A stretch of DNA of 64,000 nt from the NCBI RefSeq assembly GCF_001269985.1, contig NZ_BBZB01000001.1, positions 1,488,001-1,552,000 of the forward strand, read 5' to 3'. Source of the stretch: Pseudoalteromonas sp. '520P1 No. 423'. Its GTDB lineage: Bacteria > Pseudomonadota > Gammaproteobacteria > Enterobacterales > Alteromonadaceae. How positions within the stretch are numbered: the stretch's first letter is position 1; each line of letters opens with the position of its first letter. The position numbers and the translations under genes were made by a program. This document shows, piece after piece, positions 35,245 to 46,223 of the stretch. The notes under the pieces were generated by a model that was not told the DNA's origin, made no database searches, and saw only the letters and a list, made by a program, of their open reading frames with translations.

Positions 35245-35790
35245 ATGACACAGTCAAGCATTGATAAAATAAAAGCGAGCATCGCAACAGTTCCTAATTA
35301 CCCAAAGCCAGACATCATGTTTCGTGATGTAACAACTTTAATGGCTGATCCTGACGCTTTTAAAGCGGTAATTGATTTATTTTCCGATAATTATAAAGAC
35401 AAAGGTTTTACTAAAATCATCGGTACTGAAGCGAGAGGCTTTATTTTTGGTGCGCCTTTATCTTACGCTTTAGGTATTCCATTTGTGCCAGTTCGTAAAC
35501 CAGGTAAATTACCAAGAGCCGTTACAAGTCAAGCATACCAATTAGAATATGGTGAAGATGTATTAGAATTACATACTGACGCTATTGTAGCAGGCGATAA
35601 AGTATTATTAGTTGACGATCTATTAGCAACGGGCGGCACTATCGAAGCGACGTACAAATTAGTTGAGCGATTAGGTGGCAAAGCAACTGATGCTGCATTT
35701 GTTGTTTCATTACCAGAACTAGGTGGTGAAGATAAAATGAAAGACTTAGGGATAAATATATTAAAGTTAGTGGAATTTGAAGGCGAATAG
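35245..35790 (+). CDS. apt: Adenine phosphoribosyltransferase
   Basis: A 181-residue purine-salvage enzyme that makes AMP from adenine and PRPP. The PRPP-binding motif [17 protein letters not shown] (about residues 122-138) is intact, and the family segments [14 protein letters not shown] and [13 protein letters not shown] are present. It lies just upstream of dnaX, the classical apt-dnaX-ybaB-recR order, with the island inserted on its left side. Length equals the family norm (E. coli 183). Confidence 0.96.
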   Translation: MTQSSIDKIKASIATVPNYPKPDIMFRDVTTLMADPDAFKAVIDLFSDNYKDKGFTKIIGTEARGFIFGAPLSYALGIPFVPVRKPGKLPRAVTSQAYQLEYGEDVLELHTDAIVAGDKVLLVDDLLATGGTIEATYKLVERLGGKATDAAFVVSLPELGGEDKMKDLGINILKLVEFEGE

Positions 35791-35826
35791 TCAGTTTCGA
35801 TAAGTGATCTTAAGGGTTAATAATAA

Positions 35827-38187
35827 ATGAGCTATCAGGTTCTTGCACGTAAATGGCGACCACAAAACTTTCACCAGTTAGTTGGTCAAAATCATGTTAA
35901 ACAAGCTTTAATTAATGGTCTTGAACAACAGAGATTGCATCATGCATATCTATTTACTGGTACACGTGGTGTAGGTAAAACCACGATAGCGCGTATATTT
36001 TCAAAAAGCCTTAACTGTGAGCAGGGCATTACGGCAGAGCCCTGCGGTACCTGCTCAACTTGTTTAGATATCGAAGAAGGTAGATATATAGATCTATTAG
36101 AAATCGATGCGGCATCAAGAACTAAAGTTGAAGATACTAGAGAAATATTAGATAACGTGCAATATGCACCATCTAGAGGACGTTATAAAGTCTACTTGAT
36201 AGATGAAGTTCATATGTTATCAAAACACAGTTTTAATGCTTTACTTAAAATTTTAGAAGAGCCACCAGAGCATGTTAAGTTTTTACTCGCGACAACCGAT
36301 CCTCAAAAGCTGCCTGTTACAATTTTATCTCGTTGTTTACAGTTTAATCTCAGTGCACTGTCTCAAGATGAAATCCAACAACAATTAGATACAATATTAA
36401 ATAAAGAACAACTTAGCTTTGATGTTGAAGCGCTTAAGTTACTAGCAAAAGCTGCCGATGGCAGTATGCGTGATGCTTTAAGTTTAACCGATCAAGCAAT
36501 AGCACAAACTAATGGTCAGTTAAAAACACCTGATATAATGACTATGTTAGGGCTAATGGACATCAGTTGGTCACAAAAGTTATTTGTTGCCATAGTGTGT
36601 AATGATGGTGAAGCTTTATTAGATGTCGTTTCGCAACTTTCAATGCAAAACCCAAGTTATACTAGGGTACTTGATGATTTGTTGGCATTAACACATTTAA
36701 TTTTAATGACACAATTAGTACCGAGTGCAGCCAATTTAGATGATAAGAACGAAGCGTTTATCTCTCAAGTTGCCAGCCAAAGTAGTGCGGAACAAATTCA
36801 AGTTTATTATCAGTTATTACTCAATGGTAAAAAAGATTTATTATGGGCACCAGAAGCAAAACTTGGTTTTGAGATGGTTCTGCTCAGATTGCTAGCATTT
36901 GAGCCGAGTGCCCATGTACAGTCTGCACCCGTGAATCAAAATACTGCAACTGCTCAAACTGATAAAACCAGTAAAATGGCAAATTTGCGTCAACTATTAG
37001 ATCAACCTAAATCTAATGCTCCGAGCAAAACAAATTCTGAGCCTGAAAAACAAGTGACGACAGAGGCTGTCGCTGAAATTATTGAACAGCAAGCTAGATC
37101 AATACCTAAAAATAATATAGCTGAACAGCAAGCAAATATTCAATCAGCGGATACTGTCACTGAAGCTGATATTAATGCACAAATGCAAGATGTATTAGAC
37201 AATGCACAGCAATTGATACCTAGCGCATCAGATACTGGCAATGCTGTAGAACAACATAGTGATAATCAATCATCTGAAGCAATGGAACAAGCTCAAGCCT
37301 TTGAGTCAACGCATTATCAAAGTGAACAAACGGATCAAGCGTCCTCAGTTCCGCACAATCCAGATATTCAACGTAGTGACCTAGCCGAAACTGGCATACA
37401 ATTGCCTAATGTTGAACAAGAAGAGCCTGTTAATGTAGCTAAAATGATGTCGGGTGCACAATCTGCTATCGCACGTATTTTAGCAAATAGGAATATATCA
37501 GGTACAGGTCAGTTATCGTCGCCTAGTAAAGTAGCCGCAGAACAAGTTGCTACAAAAAATGAAACACCCGTAAAAAAGACTGAGCTCCAAAGGGGCGAAG
37601 TAGCAGAGATAAAAAAACCAGAGATTAGGCCCACACAGCCTCGAAAAAAACAACAAATACATGAAAGAATAAAGTCTGATCCTGCAAACTTAGCTCCTGA
37701 ACTGTTATTTCAAATATCAGGTGATACTGGACCGGTTGAAGAAGAAATTGAGCAAGTAATAGAAATACCAGAAGGCTTTGTTAGTCCTTTGAGTGATACT
37801 AAATTTGCTTATCAAAAAGATCACTGGGCAGATATTATTAATCAGATGGCCTTGGGTGGGCGTATTCGTCAATTTGCTTTACACTCAATATATCAAAAGC
37901 AAGATAATCAGGTTTTTTTAAATGTAGATTTAACGCAACAGCATCTTGATAGTCAGATGTTACGAGAACAACTGCAAACAAGTTTATCTCAAGTATTAAA
38001 TGAAGTGATTGACTTACAAGTGCAGTTTGAAGGTACAGTTGAAAATTCACCTTACCTAATACAGCAAAAGATAGATTCCGACAGATTGCAGCATGCAACT
38101 GAAGTATTAAAGCAAGATCCTGTTATAACACAGTTTGTATCTCGCTTTGATGCTCAAATGGATGAATCAAGTGTACAAACAAGATAA
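35827..38187 (+). CDS. dnaX: DNA polymerase III subunits tau/gamma
   Basis: A 786-residue clamp-loader subunit (tau). The AAA+ domain has Walker A GTRGVGKT (residues 45-52), a zinc site with four Cys (CEQGITAEPCGTCSTC), Walker B VYLIDEVHML and SRC sensor motifs. A clamp-loader lid and a long Gln/Ser-rich linker (about 370-560) follow, longer than in E. coli (tau 643 aa). The C terminus (about 630-786) should bind the polymerase and DnaB. A programmed -1 frameshift site at 37572 would yield a shorter gamma of about 585 residues. It is 36 bases from apt and upstream of ybaB. Confidence 0.96.
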   Translation: MSYQVLARKWRPQNFHQLVGQNHVKQALINGLEQQRLHHAYLFTGTRGVGKTTIARIFSKSLNCEQGITAEPCGTCSTCLDIEEGRYIDLLEIDAASRTKVEDTREILDNVQYAPSRGRYKVYLIDEVHMLSKHSFNALLKILEEPPEHVKFLLATTDPQKLPVTILSRCLQFNLSALSQDEIQQQLDTILNKEQLSFDVEALKLLAKAADGSMRDALSLTDQAIAQTNGQLKTPDIMTMLGLMDISWSQKLFVAIVCNDGEALLDVVSQLSMQNPSYTRVLDDLLALTHLILMTQLVPSAANLDDKNEAFISQVASQSSAEQIQVYYQLLLNGKKDLLWAPEAKLGFEMVLLRLLAFEPSAHVQSAPVNQNTATAQTDKTSKMANLRQLLDQPKSNAPSKTNSEPEKQVTTEAVAEIIEQQARSIPKNNIAEQQANIQSADTVTEADINAQMQDVLDNAQQLIPSASDTGNAVEQHSDNQSSEAMEQAQAFESTHYQSEQTDQASSVPHNPDIQRSDLAETGIQLPNVEQEEPVNVAKMMSGAQSAIARILANRNISGTGQLSSPSKVAAEQVATKNETPVKKTELQRGEVAEIKKPEIRPTQPRKKQQIHERIKSDPANLAPELLFQISGDTGPVEEEIEQVIEIPEGFVSPLSDTKFAYQKDHWADIINQMALGGRIRQFALHSIYQKQDNQVFLNVDLTQQHLDSQMLREQLQTSLSQVLNEVIDLQVQFEGTVENSPYLIQQKIDSDRLQHATEVLKQDPVITQFVSRFDAQMDESSVQTR
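37572..37583 (+). promoter_or_regulatory. dnaX programmed -1 frameshift site
   Basis: A AAA AAG sits in the correct phase (GTA AAA AAG in the zero frame). After a -1 slip the next codons are GAC and TGA, so translation stops at once, giving gamma (584 codons plus Asp). In E. coli the same heptamer is followed by GAG TGA. A short stem GCTCC/GGGGC follows within 7-20 bases; no clear upstream Shine-Dalgarno booster is seen. Confidence 0.8.
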
Positions 38188-38278
38188 AATGTAGGTATTT
38201 AAACTTGTAATCAGTAAAAGAAATCCTTATCTTTTGCTCAGTTTAAATTTAGTCAAATGTAATTAGAGAGTAGAGAAT

Positions 38279-38605
38279 ATGTTTAAAGGCGGAATGGGCA
38301 ACATGATGAAGCAAGCGCAGCAAATGCAAGAGCGCATGCAAAAAGCCCAAGAAGAAATTGCAAAAATGGAAGTTGTTGGTGAAGCTGGCGCAGGTCTAGT
38401 TAAAGTTACTATGCTAGGTAACCATAATGTTCGTCGTGTAGAAATCGATGAAAGCCTTATGGAAGATGATAAAGACATGATTGAAGATTTACTAGCAGCA
38501 GCAACTAATGACGCAGTGCGTCGTGTTGCACAAGAAAGTGAATCAAGAATGGCTAAAGTAACAGGTGGCATGCAAATGCCACCAGGTATGAAAATGCCGT
38601 TTTAA
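38279..38605 (+). CDS. ybaB: Nucleoid-associated protein YbaB/EbfC
   Basis: A 108-residue DNA-binding protein of the YbaB family that forms tweezer-like dimers on DNA. The Met/Gln-rich opening ([20 protein letters not shown]), the [15 protein letters not shown] core and the Met/Pro-rich tail ([13 protein letters not shown]) are typical. AGAGAGTAGAG lies upstream. It sits between dnaX and recR; a terminator follows at 38632. Confidence 0.95.
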   Translation: MFKGGMGNMMKQAQQMQERMQKAQEEIAKMEVVGEAGAGLVKVTMLGNHNVRRVEIDESLMEDDKDMIEDLLAAATNDAVRRVAQESESRMAKVTGGMQMPPGMKMPF

Positions 38606-38631
38606 TTGATTCTATAATCAATAAAGAATCT

Positions 38632-38667
38632 AAAAACTCTTGCCAATGAAAATTGCCAAGAGTTTTT
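38632..38667 (+). terminator. Terminator between ybaB and recR
   Basis: AAAAACTCTTG pairs with CAAGAGTTTTT; CAA/TTG extends the stem inside a C.C mismatch. It would reduce read-through from dnaX-ybaB into recR. Confidence 0.8.
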
Positions 38668-38702
38668 AATAACCAACTCTAAAAGTATGTAAGCGAAACT
38701 CA

Positions 38703-39302
38703 ATGAAACTATCTGCAAGTCTTTCTCAATTAATCGACGCATTAAGATGTCTGCCAGGCATTGGACCAAAATCGGCGCAAAGAATTGCATTTCACTTATT
38801 AGAGCGAGATAGGCATGGCGGCAGTCAGTTAGGGCAATCCTTAACAAATGCGATGGAAAAAATAGGGCATTGCAAATCGTGTCGTACTTTTTGTGAAGAA
38901 GAAGTATGTGATTTATGTCAAAACGTAAAACGAATCGACTCGGGTTTGTTATGTGTTGTTGAGTCACCATCAGATATTCTTGCAATAGAACAAACTGGAC
39001 AGTATTTAGGTCGTTATTTTGTATTGATGGGGCATTTATCGCCGTTAGATGGTATAGGGCCAAAAGAAATTGGCTTAGATCAATTAGAAACAGTTTTACT
39101 TTCAAGTGAAGTGAATGAAGTTATTTTAGCCACAAACCCAACAATTGAAGGCGAAACAACAGCGCACTTTATCGCTGAACTTTGTTTAAAGCATCAAGTT
39201 AAAGCATCTCGTATCGCCCATGGTGTACCTGTCGGTGGTGAGCTTGATTTAGTGGATGGTATGACACTCTCACATGCTTTTAACGGTAGAAAAATAGTTT
39301 AG
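38703..39302 (+). CDS. recR: Recombination mediator RecR
   Basis: A 199-residue recombination protein that acts with RecF and RecO to load RecA at gaps. It has a helix-hairpin-helix ([17 protein letters not shown], about 17-33), a four-Cys zinc finger ([16 protein letters not shown], about 57-72), a Toprim domain with [12 protein letters not shown] and the C-terminal [13 protein letters not shown]alker-like segment. Length 199 versus 201 in E. coli. It is the last gene of the apt-dnaX-ybaB-recR cluster. Confidence 0.96.
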   Translation: MKLSASLSQLIDALRCLPGIGPKSAQRIAFHLLERDRHGGSQLGQSLTNAMEKIGHCKSCRTFCEEEVCDLCQNVKRIDSGLLCVVESPSDILAIEQTGQYLGRYFVLMGHLSPLDGIGPKEIGLDQLETVLLSSEVNEVILATNPTIEGETTAHFIAELCLKHQVKASRIAHGVPVGGELDLVDGMTLSHAFNGRKIV

Positions 39303-39438
39303 TATTTTAGCCTTAAAAAGTCCTAAAAATATGGATCGACTTAATAAGCTTGTTACTTCGGCTAATCGGTTGTAGTGACTGAGCTTGAGTAATATTGGCT
39401 TCCATTCACTTTATCTCAAAAAATAAGCTATTCAAAGG

Positions 39439-39467
39439 TTGCTAAATTAGCTGCGGGAAATTATAAT
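39439..39467 (+). promoter_or_regulatory. Sigma-70 promoter of the rimP-nusA-infB operon
   Basis: TTGCTA (39439-39444), 17-bp spacer, TATAAT (39462-39467), then a GC-rich discriminator CCCTGCC. Such discriminators are typical of growth-rate/ppGpp-controlled promoters. Confidence 0.75.
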
Positions 39468-39473
39468 CCCTGC

Positions 39474-39829
39474 CATCATAAAGCGGTGCTGGACATATAA
39501 TTAAATTTATTTGTTCATTGAGCAATTTAAACTTAGTTTAAGCTACCGCAACCAAGCCATTATCGGTTTATACTGATAATGATGGTTATGGCGCATTCTG
39601 GTAATGCGCATTTTGCGTTTTAGTGCTTTTATATTTGGCATTAAAGTTAATACGCAAGCCCTGCAGGGCACACATTTTTTTTGTTTCAGGTGTGCGCCCC
39701 TTAGATAGGGGCGTTGTTGTTTCTGAAGCAAAATAAATGTCAGTTTTATTAAATAAGTGAAAACAATTATTTAATGTAATTGGTTATATGTGGGTATTGA
39801 GCCCTTTTTTGTCTGTATGGAGGATTTTT
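39474..39829 (+). ncRNA. rimP-operon leader with alternative stems
   Basis: Stems in order: TAAAC/GTTTA near 39527; AACCA-CATTATC (39550-39564) with GATAATG-TGGTT (39575-39587); GCGCATT (39591) with AATGCGC (39603); then GGGCACACA (39666-39674) can pair with TGTGCGCCC (39691-39699), which excludes CGCCCC (39695-39700) with GGGGCG (39708-39713). The last hairpin followed by TTGTTGTTT looks like an attenuator. A rimP-leader RNA motif is known in gammaproteobacteria; this may be its local form. Confidence 0.6.
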
Positions 39830-40294
39830 GTGACTAAGCTAGAGCAAGATTTAACAGCTATGTTAGAACCTGCCGTTGAAGCATTAGGTTTTGAGTTACT
39901 AGGCCTAGAGTTTGTTCGAGCTGGCCAGCATTCTACTTTGCGTGTATATATTGAAAATTTACAAAATGCTGAGGGAATTACGGTTGATAATTGTGCTGAC
40001 ACGAGTCGTCAAATTAGCGCAATTTTAGATGTCGAAGATCCAATAACAAATGAATACAATTTGGAAGTCTCTTCTCCTGGTATAGATCGTCCTTTGTTCA
40101 AGCTAGAACATTATAAAAAAGCACAGGGTGAAGAAATTCGATTAAGAACAAAACTTCCTCAAGATGGTCGCCGTAATTTTAAGGGCGATTTGGTATCAGT
40201 AGAAGGTGATATGTTGACTTTATCTATAGATGGTTCAGATTTTATGATCATGCTAGGTAACGTCGAAAAAGCAAACATTATTGCTAAATTTTAA
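39830..40294 (+). CDS. rimP: Ribosome maturation factor RimP
   Basis: A 154-residue 30S-assembly factor. The GTG at 39830 gives MTKLEQDLTAMLEPAVEALG, matching the E. coli RimP start, with GGAGG 6 bases upstream; the longer frame from 39788 adds a hydrophobic non-family leader. The conserved core VDNCADTSRQISAILDVEDPI and LEVSSPGIDRPLF are present. It is the first gene of the rimP-nusA-infB-rbfA-truB-rpsO-pnp series. Confidence 0.95.
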   Translation: MTKLEQDLTAMLEPAVEALGFELLGLEFVRAGQHSTLRVYIENLQNAEGITVDNCADTSRQISAILDVEDPITNEYNLEVSSPGIDRPLFKLEHYKKAQGEEIRLRTKLPQDGRRNFKGDLVSVEGDMLTLSIDGSDFMIMLGNVEKANIIAKF

Positions 40295-40346
40295 ACTGCT
40301 AAATTTTTATTAAGCATAAAGGAATTAAGGCAGCGAGGCATATAAA

Positions 40347-41849
40347 ATGGCAAAAGAGATATTATTGGTAGCAGAAGCTGTTTCCAATGAAAAAGCAGTT
40401 CCAAAAGAGAAGATTTTTGAAGCTTTAGAAATCGCTTTAGCAACTGCTACAAAGAAAAAGCACGAAGGTGATATTGATGTAAGAGTATGTATTGACCGTA
40501 AAACAGGTGAATACGATACTTTCCGTCGTTGGATGGTTGCAGAAAATAACCCAGAAACAGGTTGTTTAGAAAACCCATTCAAAGAAATCACAGTTGAAGC
40601 GGCTCAATATGAAGAGCCTGAAATCAAACTTGGTGAATTTATTGAAGATCAAATTGACTCAATTAAATTTGACCGTGTTACAACGCAAACAGCTAAGCAA
40701 GTAATCGTACAAAAAGTACGTGAAGCTGAACGTGCTTTAGTGGTTGAAGCATATCAAGATCAAGTTGGCGAAATGGTGACAGGTGTTGTCAAAAAAGCAA
40801 CGCGCGAAGCTGTAATGTTAGACTTAGGTAATAACGCTGAAGCTGTTATATACCGTGATGATATGTTACCACGTGAAAACTTCCGCCCAGGCGATCGTGT
40901 ACGTGGTTTACTTTACGATGTAAAACCAGAAGCTCGTGGCGCACAGTTATTTGTAACACGTTCAAAGCCTGAAATGCTGATTGAATTATTCCGCATTGAG
41001 GTGCCAGAAGTTGGCGAAGAAACAATCGACATTAAAGCTGGGGCACGTGATCCTGGTTCTCGTGCAAAAATCGCTGTTAAATCTAACGATAAACGTATTG
41101 ACCCTGTTGGTGCGTGTGTTGGTATGCGTGGTGCACGTGTTCAAGCTGTATCTACAGAGCTTGGTGGTGAGCGTATTGATATCGTTTTATACGATGATAA
41201 CCCAGCGCAATTTGTTATTAATGCAATGGCGCCTGCAGAAGTTGCTTCAATCGTAATGGATGAAGATACGCATTCTATGGATATCGCAGTTGAAGCTGAT
41301 AACTTAGCACAAGCTATCGGTCGTAACGGTCAGAACATTCGTTTAGCAACACAACTTACGGGTTGGGAACTAAATGTAATGACTGTTGATGATATGGCTG
41401 AAAAGAATCAAGCTGAATCAGATAAATTAATGTCATTATTTACTGAAAACTTAGATTTAGACGAAGATTTTGCCACTTTACTAATCGAAGAAGGTTTCTC
41501 TTCATTAGAAGAAGTTGCATACATCCCAGTTGCAGAATTTATGGAAATTGGTGATTTAGACGAAGAAACAGTTGAAGAACTGCGTAATCGTGCAAAAGCA
41601 GCAATTACTACAAAAGCATTAGCATCAGAAGAAACATTAGAAGATGCGCATCCAGCTGAAGATTTATTAGCCCTTGAAGGCTTAGAAAAGCATTTAGCGT
41701 TTGTTATGGCAAGTAAAGGTGTAATTACTTTAGAAGACTTGGCAGAACAAGGTATTGATGAATTAGTAGAGATTACGGAGCTTCCTGATGAAGAAGCTGG
41801 CAAGCTAATAATGGCTGCTCGTAATATATGCTGGTTCGCTAACGAATAA
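40347..41849 (+). CDS. nusA: Transcription termination/antitermination factor NusA
   Basis: A 500-residue RNA polymerase-binding factor acting in pausing, termination and rRNA antitermination. Domains: N-terminal polymerase-binding domain (1-130), S1 domain (about 135-200, [19 protein letters not shown]), two KH domains (about 200-345, with [12 protein letters not shown] and [12 protein letters not shown]), and two acidic repeats at the C terminus (about 365-430 and 440-497) as in E. coli (495 aa), which contact the alpha subunit. It lies 52 bases after rimP in the same operon. Confidence 0.97.
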   Translation: MAKEILLVAEAVSNEKAVPKEKIFEALEIALATATKKKHEGDIDVRVCIDRKTGEYDTFRRWMVAENNPETGCLENPFKEITVEAAQYEEPEIKLGEFIEDQIDSIKFDRVTTQTAKQVIVQKVREAERALVVEAYQDQVGEMVTGVVKKATREAVMLDLGNNAEAVIYRDDMLPRENFRPGDRVRGLLYDVKPEARGAQLFVTRSKPEMLIELFRIEVPEVGEETIDIKAGARDPGSRAKIAVKSNDKRIDPVGACVGMRGARVQAVSTELGGERIDIVLYDDNPAQFVINAMAPAEVASIVMDEDTHSMDIAVEADNLAQAIGRNGQNIRLATQLTGWELNVMTVDDMAEKNQAESDKLMSLFTENLDLDEDFATLLIEEGFSSLEEVAYIPVAEFMEIGDLDEETVEELRNRAKAAITTKALASEETLEDAHPAEDLLALEGLEKHLAFVMASKGVITLEDLAEQGIDELVEITELPDEEAGKLIMAARNICWFANE

Positions 41850-41873
41850 TTTATTGACGGAGATAACAAGTAG

Positions 41874-44567
41874 ATGGCAGATGTAAGCGTAAAAAAGCTG
41901 GCCAGTGATATAGGCACAACTGTTGATAAATTAGTTAAACAGTTAGCACAAGCAGGTATTAATAAAGCAGAAACTGATAATGTATCAGATGCTGAAAAAT
42001 CAACCTTGCTAGATCATTTAAGCAAGCAGCATGGTGGTAAAGGTACTACTGAACCAGCTAAAATGACTTTACAACGTAAAAGTAAAAGTACTTTAAACGT
42101 TAAAGGTAAAAAATCAGTTCAAGTTGAAGTTCGTAAAAAACGTACATACGCTAAGAAAAGCGCAGTTCAAGAACAACAGCAAGAGCAAGCTAAAAAAGAT
42201 GCCGAAGCATTGCAAAAACGTTTAGCTGAACGTGCTGTTGAAAAAGAAGCTGCAATTAAAGCTGAAGAAAATGCAGAACTAATCGCTAAGCAAAAAGCAA
42301 ACCCAGAAGCAGCTGCAAAATTAAAGCATGAAGCTGAAGTTAAAGCTAAGCAAGAAGCGAAAGAAAAAGCATTAGCTGCACGTAAAGCTGCTGCTCAACC
42401 TAAAAAGGTTGTAAGTAAAGAAGAAGCACAACGTATTGCTAAAGAACGTCAAGAAGCACAGCGTATTCAAAACATTGCTGATGAAACAGCTCGTAAAAAA
42501 GCTGAAGCAGAAGCATTAAAGTTAACTGAAGAAGCACGTAAGTTAGCTGAAGAAAATGAAGCGCGTTGGAAAGCTGAAGAAGCAGCACGTAAAAAAGCTG
42601 AAGCAAATGCTGATTTACACGTCACGACTTCAACTGTAGCACGTGCTGCTGAAGATGAAACTGAAGCTAAAGAAGCGAAAAGTGATCGTCGTCGTAAGAA
42701 GAAAAAACCAGCTGCAGCTCAAACTACTTTACGTGGTAAAGGTCGCGGTAAAAACAAACTTAAAGCACCAACTTCATTACAGCATGGTTTTACAAAACCA
42801 ACTGGTGAAGTTAAATCAAAAGATGTTCGCATCAGCGAGACTATCAGCGTAGCTGATTTAGCTGACAGAATGTCAGTTAAAGGTGTAGAAGTTGTTAAAG
42901 CAATGATGAAAATGGGTGATATGGTTACAATTAACCAAATCATCGACCAAGAAACTGCACAACTTGTTGCAGAAGAAATGGGTTATAAAGTTGTTTTAGT
43001 TAAAGAAAATGAATTAGAAACTAATGTTCTTGCTGACCGTGGTGAAGCGGGTACTAAAGAATCTCGTGCACCAGTAGTTACTGTAATGGGTCACGTAGAT
43101 CACGGTAAAACTTCTACACTTGATTACATTCGTAAAGCTAAAGTAGCTGACGGTGAAGCGGGCGGTATTACACAGCATATCGGTGCATACCACGTAGATA
43201 CTGAGAATGGTATGATTACTTTCTTAGATACTCCTGGTCACGCGGCATTTACATCAATGCGTGCGCGTGGTGCTAAAGCGACTGATATAGTTGTATTAGT
43301 AGTTGCAGCAGATGATGGTGTTATGCCACAAACAATTGAAGCTGTTCAACATGCTAAAGCTGCAGAGGTACCACTTATTATTGCAGTAAACAAAATCGAT
43401 AAAGAAGGCGCAGATCCAGATCGCGTTAAGAATGAGCTTTCTCAACATGATGTTATACCTGAAGAGTGGGGTGGTGATGTACCATTCGTACATATTTCAG
43501 CTAAAACTGGTGAGAATGTTGATGCTTTATTAGAGCAAATCTTATTACAATCTGAAGTACTAGAGCTTACAGCTTCTAAAGCAGGCATGGCTGCTGGTGT
43601 TGTTATTGAATCTCGTCTAGATAAAGGCCGTGGTCCAGTTGCATCTATCCTTATTCAAGAAGGTACTTTGAATAAAGGCGATATCGTTTTATGTGGTCAA
43701 GAATATGGCCGTGTAAGAGCAATGCGTGATGAAAACGGTAAAGACATTTCATCGGCGGGTCCAGCAATTCCAGTTGAAATCTTAGGTTTATCAGGTATTC
43801 CAGCGGCAGGTGATGAAGCGACAGTTGTTAAAGATGAGAAGAAAGCACGTGAAGTAGCACTTTACCGTCAAGGTAAATTCCGTGATGTTAAACTTGCTCG
43901 TCAGCAAAAAGCGAAACTTGAGAACATGTTCTCAAATATGACTGCTGGTGATGTTTCTGAAGTTAACGTTGTACTTAAAGCTGATGTACAAGGTTCAATT
44001 GAAGCAATTTCTGATTCACTATTAAGACTATCTACTGATGAAGTTAAAGTTAAAATCGTTGGTACTGGTGTTGGTGGAATCACTGAAACTGATGCAACAC
44101 TCGCTGCAGCTTCAAATGCAATCGTTGTTGGTTTCAACGTACGTGCCGATGCATCAGCACGTAAAGTAATTGAAACTGAAAACCTAGATTTACGTTACTA
44201 CAGCGTTATCTATGCATTGATTGAAGAAGTTAAGCAAGCAATGTCTGGTATGTTAGCACCAGAATTCAAGCAAGAGATCATTGGTCTTGCTGAAGTACGT
44301 GATGTATTCAAATCACCTAAGATTGGTGCAATCGCAGGTTGTATGGTTACAGAAGGTACAATTAAACGTAGTAACCCAATTCGTGTTCTACGTGATAATG
44401 TTGTTATCTACGAAGGTGAACTAGAGTCACTTCGTCGCTTTAAAGATGACGTTCAAGAAGTTCGTAACGGTATGGAATGTGGTATCGGTGTTAAGAACTA
44501 CAATGACGTTAAAGTTGGCGATCAGATTGAAGTATTTGAAATTGTTGAAGTTCAACGTTCACTATAA
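41874..44567 (+). CDS. infB: Translation initiation factor IF-2
   Basis: An 897-residue GTPase that places fMet-tRNA on the 30S subunit. It has an N-terminal IF2_N domain (1-55), a long Lys/Ala/Glu-rich linker (about 90-290), a second IF2_N segment (about 320-370), then the G domain: G1 GHVDHGKT (near 405), G3 DTPGH, G4 NKID and G5 SAK. Domains II-IV follow with the C-terminal fMet-tRNA-binding part. E. coli IF-2 is 890 aa. Internal starts for shorter forms are possible but not assigned. Confidence 0.97.
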   Translation: MADVSVKKLASDIGTTVDKLVKQLAQAGINKAETDNVSDAEKSTLLDHLSKQHGGKGTTEPAKMTLQRKSKSTLNVKGKKSVQVEVRKKRTYAKKSAVQEQQQEQAKKDAEALQKRLAERAVEKEAAIKAEENAELIAKQKANPEAAAKLKHEAEVKAKQEAKEKALAARKAAAQPKKVVSKEEAQRIAKERQEAQRIQNIADETARKKAEAEALKLTEEARKLAEENEARWKAEEAARKKAEANADLHVTTSTVARAAEDETEAKEAKSDRRRKKKKPAAAQTTLRGKGRGKNKLKAPTSLQHGFTKPTGEVKSKDVRISETISVADLADRMSVKGVEVVKAMMKMGDMVTINQIIDQETAQLVAEEMGYKVVLVKENELETNVLADRGEAGTKESRAPVVTVMGHVDHGKTSTLDYIRKAKVADGEAGGITQHIGAYHVDTENGMITFLDTPGHAAFTSMRARGAKATDIVVLVVAADDGVMPQTIEAVQHAKAAEVPLIIAVNKIDKEGADPDRVKNELSQHDVIPEEWGGDVPFVHISAKTGENVDALLEQILLQSEVLELTASKAGMAAGVVIESRLDKGRGPVASILIQEGTLNKGDIVLCGQEYGRVRAMRDENGKDISSAGPAIPVEILGLSGIPAAGDEATVVKDEKKAREVALYRQGKFRDVKLARQQKAKLENMFSNMTAGDVSEVNVVLKADVQGSIEAISDSLLRLSTDEVKVKIVGTGVGGITETDATLAAASNAIVVGFNVRADASARKVIETENLDLRYYSVIYALIEEVKQAMSGMLAPEFKQEIIGLAEVRDVFKSPKIGAIAGCMVTEGTIKRSNPIRVLRDNVVIYEGELESLRRFKDDVQEVRNGMECGIGVKNYNDVKVGDQIEVFEIVEVQRSL

Positions 44568-44590
44568 TTTTTAGTAATTTCAAAATGAAT

Positions 44591-44618
44591 GAATGGGGGC
44601 TTTAGCCCCCATTCGTAT
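44591..44618 (+). terminator. Stem-loop after infB
   Basis: GAATGGGGGC pairs perfectly with GCCCCCATTC over 10 bp across a TTTA loop; the following GTATTTTAAG is only weakly T-rich, so termination may be partial and some read-through to rbfA is expected. Confidence 0.6.
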
Positions 44619-44683
44619 TTTAAGAATTTTAAAATTTTAGGTCTTAAGTCACCTAAAGTTTATGTAAATTAAAGAGTGATAAA

Positions 44684-45112
44684 ATGAGAGAGTTTTCTCG
44701 TACAGATCGCGTAAGTCAGTCTATTCAAAAAGAAATAGCTCAGATTTTACAAAGAGAGATAAAAGATCCACGTTTAGGCTTTGTAACAGTATCGGCTGTT
44801 GAAGTATCACGTGATTTATCTTATGCAAGAATTTTTATAACTATCCTAGATCAAAAAGATGAAGATAGTGGTAAAAAGAGTGTGGCAATATTAAATGATG
44901 CAACGGGCTACATCCGTTCTCTATTAGGCAAGCGAATTCGTGCTCGAATTATGCCTGAGCTTAAGTTTGTATTAGATACTTCGTTAATGGATGGTATGCG
45001 TATTTCTAACTTAGTTGAAACTGCTGTACGTACTGATAATGAAAGACGTGGTGCAGATAATAACGAAGATATCGCAGACAACAACGAAGACAGTTCTACA
45101 GAACAAAAGTAA
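44684..45112 (+). CDS. rbfA: Ribosome-binding factor A
   Basis: A 142-residue KH-like 30S-maturation and cold-adaptation factor. The opening [20 protein letters not shown] and the core [11 protein letters not shown]...[16 protein letters not shown], then [11 protein letters not shown], follow the family. The C-terminal tail is acidic and Asn-rich ([13 protein letters not shown]), which is variable in the family. It lies 11 bases before truB. Confidence 0.95.
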   Translation: MREFSRTDRVSQSIQKEIAQILQREIKDPRLGFVTVSAVEVSRDLSYARIFITILDQKDEDSGKKSVAILNDATGYIRSLLGKRIRARIMPELKFVLDTSLMDGMRISNLVETAVRTDNERRGADNNEDIADNNEDSSTEQK

Positions 45113-45123
45113 TAGGTTTTAAA

Positions 45124-46095
45124 ATGGCAAGAAGGTCAAAAGGTCGCCCTATCAATGGAGTCTTGCTATTAGATAAGCAAGAAGGGCTATCATCTAATAA
45201 TGTTTTGCAACGTGCTAAAGCGATTTATTATGCTCAAAAAGCGGGTCATACTGGCGCACTAGACCCATTGGCAACAGGTATGCTGCCAATTTGTTTTGGT
45301 GAAGCAACTAAGTTTTCACAGTTTTTGTTAGACACTGATAAAACGTATGTTGTTCGTGCAAAGTTAGGTGTTCGTACTACAACATCAGACTCTCAAGGTG
45401 ATGTAGTTTGTGAAAAGCCGGTATCAGTAACACATGCCCAAATTGACGATGCGATAAAAACATTTGTCGGTGAAACTGATCAATACCCCTCTATGTATTC
45501 TGCACTAAAATACGAAGGTCGTCCTTTATATAAATATGCCAGAGAAGGCATAGAAGTACCTAGAAAATGCAGAAAAATAAATGTATTTAGCCTGACGTTT
45601 GACGAATTCGACAGTGAAACCAACGAAATTCAAATGACAGCGCATGTGAGCAAAGGCACTTATATCAGGACAATTGTTGATGATTTAGGTGAACTCTTAG
45701 GTTGTGGTGCGCATGTCATTATGCTGCATAGATCAAAAGTAGGTAATTATCCTAGCGAGCAAATGGTTACGCTAGACCAAATACAAGAGTTACTAGATCG
45801 TGGCAAGGAAAATCAATCAGATAAACGAGAGCAAATATCAGCTGATGCTTACATTGTGTTAGATTCACTACTATTACCTATGGATACGGCGGTTGCAGAT
45901 CTTAAAGAAGTTAATATCAGCGAAGAAAACGGACGCTTTTTTGCAAATGGCCGTAGTATTGCTGTTAAAGGTTTACCTGATGGTGTTGTTAGGGTAACAG
46001 CCGGAAGCGCTAAAACATTTATTGGTGTTGGTGAAAAAAATAGCCAAGGCGAATTAAAAGCAAAACGTACTTTAGAAAGCTTACAGCCACAATAA
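45124..46095 (+). CDS. truB: tRNA pseudouridine-55 synthase
   Basis: A 323-residue enzyme that converts U55 to pseudouridine in the T-loop of tRNAs. The catalytic Asp is in [23 protein letters not shown] (about residues 43-65), with [14 protein letters not shown] and RSKVG as family motifs. A C-terminal PUA-like domain (about 260-323) follows. Between the catalytic and PUA parts there is a modest polar insertion. The gene follows rbfA in the usual order and precedes the rpsO promoter. Confidence 0.95.
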   Translation: MARRSKGRPINGVLLLDKQEGLSSNNVLQRAKAIYYAQKAGHTGALDPLATGMLPICFGEATKFSQFLLDTDKTYVVRAKLGVRTTTSDSQGDVVCEKPVSVTHAQIDDAIKTFVGETDQYPSMYSALKYEGRPLYKYAREGIEVPRKCRKINVFSLTFDEFDSETNEIQMTAHVSKGTYIRTIVDDLGELLGCGAHVIMLHRSKVGNYPSEQMVTLDQIQELLDRGKENQSDKREQISADAYIVLDSLLLPMDTAVADLKEVNISEENGRFFANGRSIAVKGLPDGVVRVTAGSAKTFIGVGEKNSQGELKAKRTLESLQPQ

Positions 46096-46098
46096 AGT

Positions 46099-46127
46099 TT
46101 GCAGACTGGTATATTAAACCGTATAAT
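46099..46127 (+). promoter_or_regulatory. Sigma-70 promoter of rpsO
   Basis: TTGCAG (46099-46104), 17-bp spacer and TATAAT (46122-46127), followed by a GC-rich CCCGTCC discriminator as expected for a ribosomal-protein promoter. Confidence 0.8.
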
Positions 46128-46223
46128 CCCGTCCGAATCGTTTTTGCTGAATTAGTGATCGGCTTAAACACCCTAAGTGCTCTTGTTTTCAAGAGTCTAA
46201 ATTTTTAAATATTGGAGTTACAC

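Larger units (their letters stand above)
39303..39829. other. 527-base gap between recR and rimP
   Basis: It contains the operon promoter (39439-39467) and the rimP leader. No tRNA is present, although in E. coli metY occupies this place. 39303-39430 shows nothing distinctive. Confidence 0.6.

Noticed and set aside
39303..39829. tRNA-Met (metY) upstream of rimP
   Set aside because: Expected from E. coli order, but no cloverleaf, anticodon loop or CCA can be found.
42643..42943. Additional frames inside infB
   Set aside because: They arise from the Lys/Ala/Glu-rich linker codons and have no start signal.
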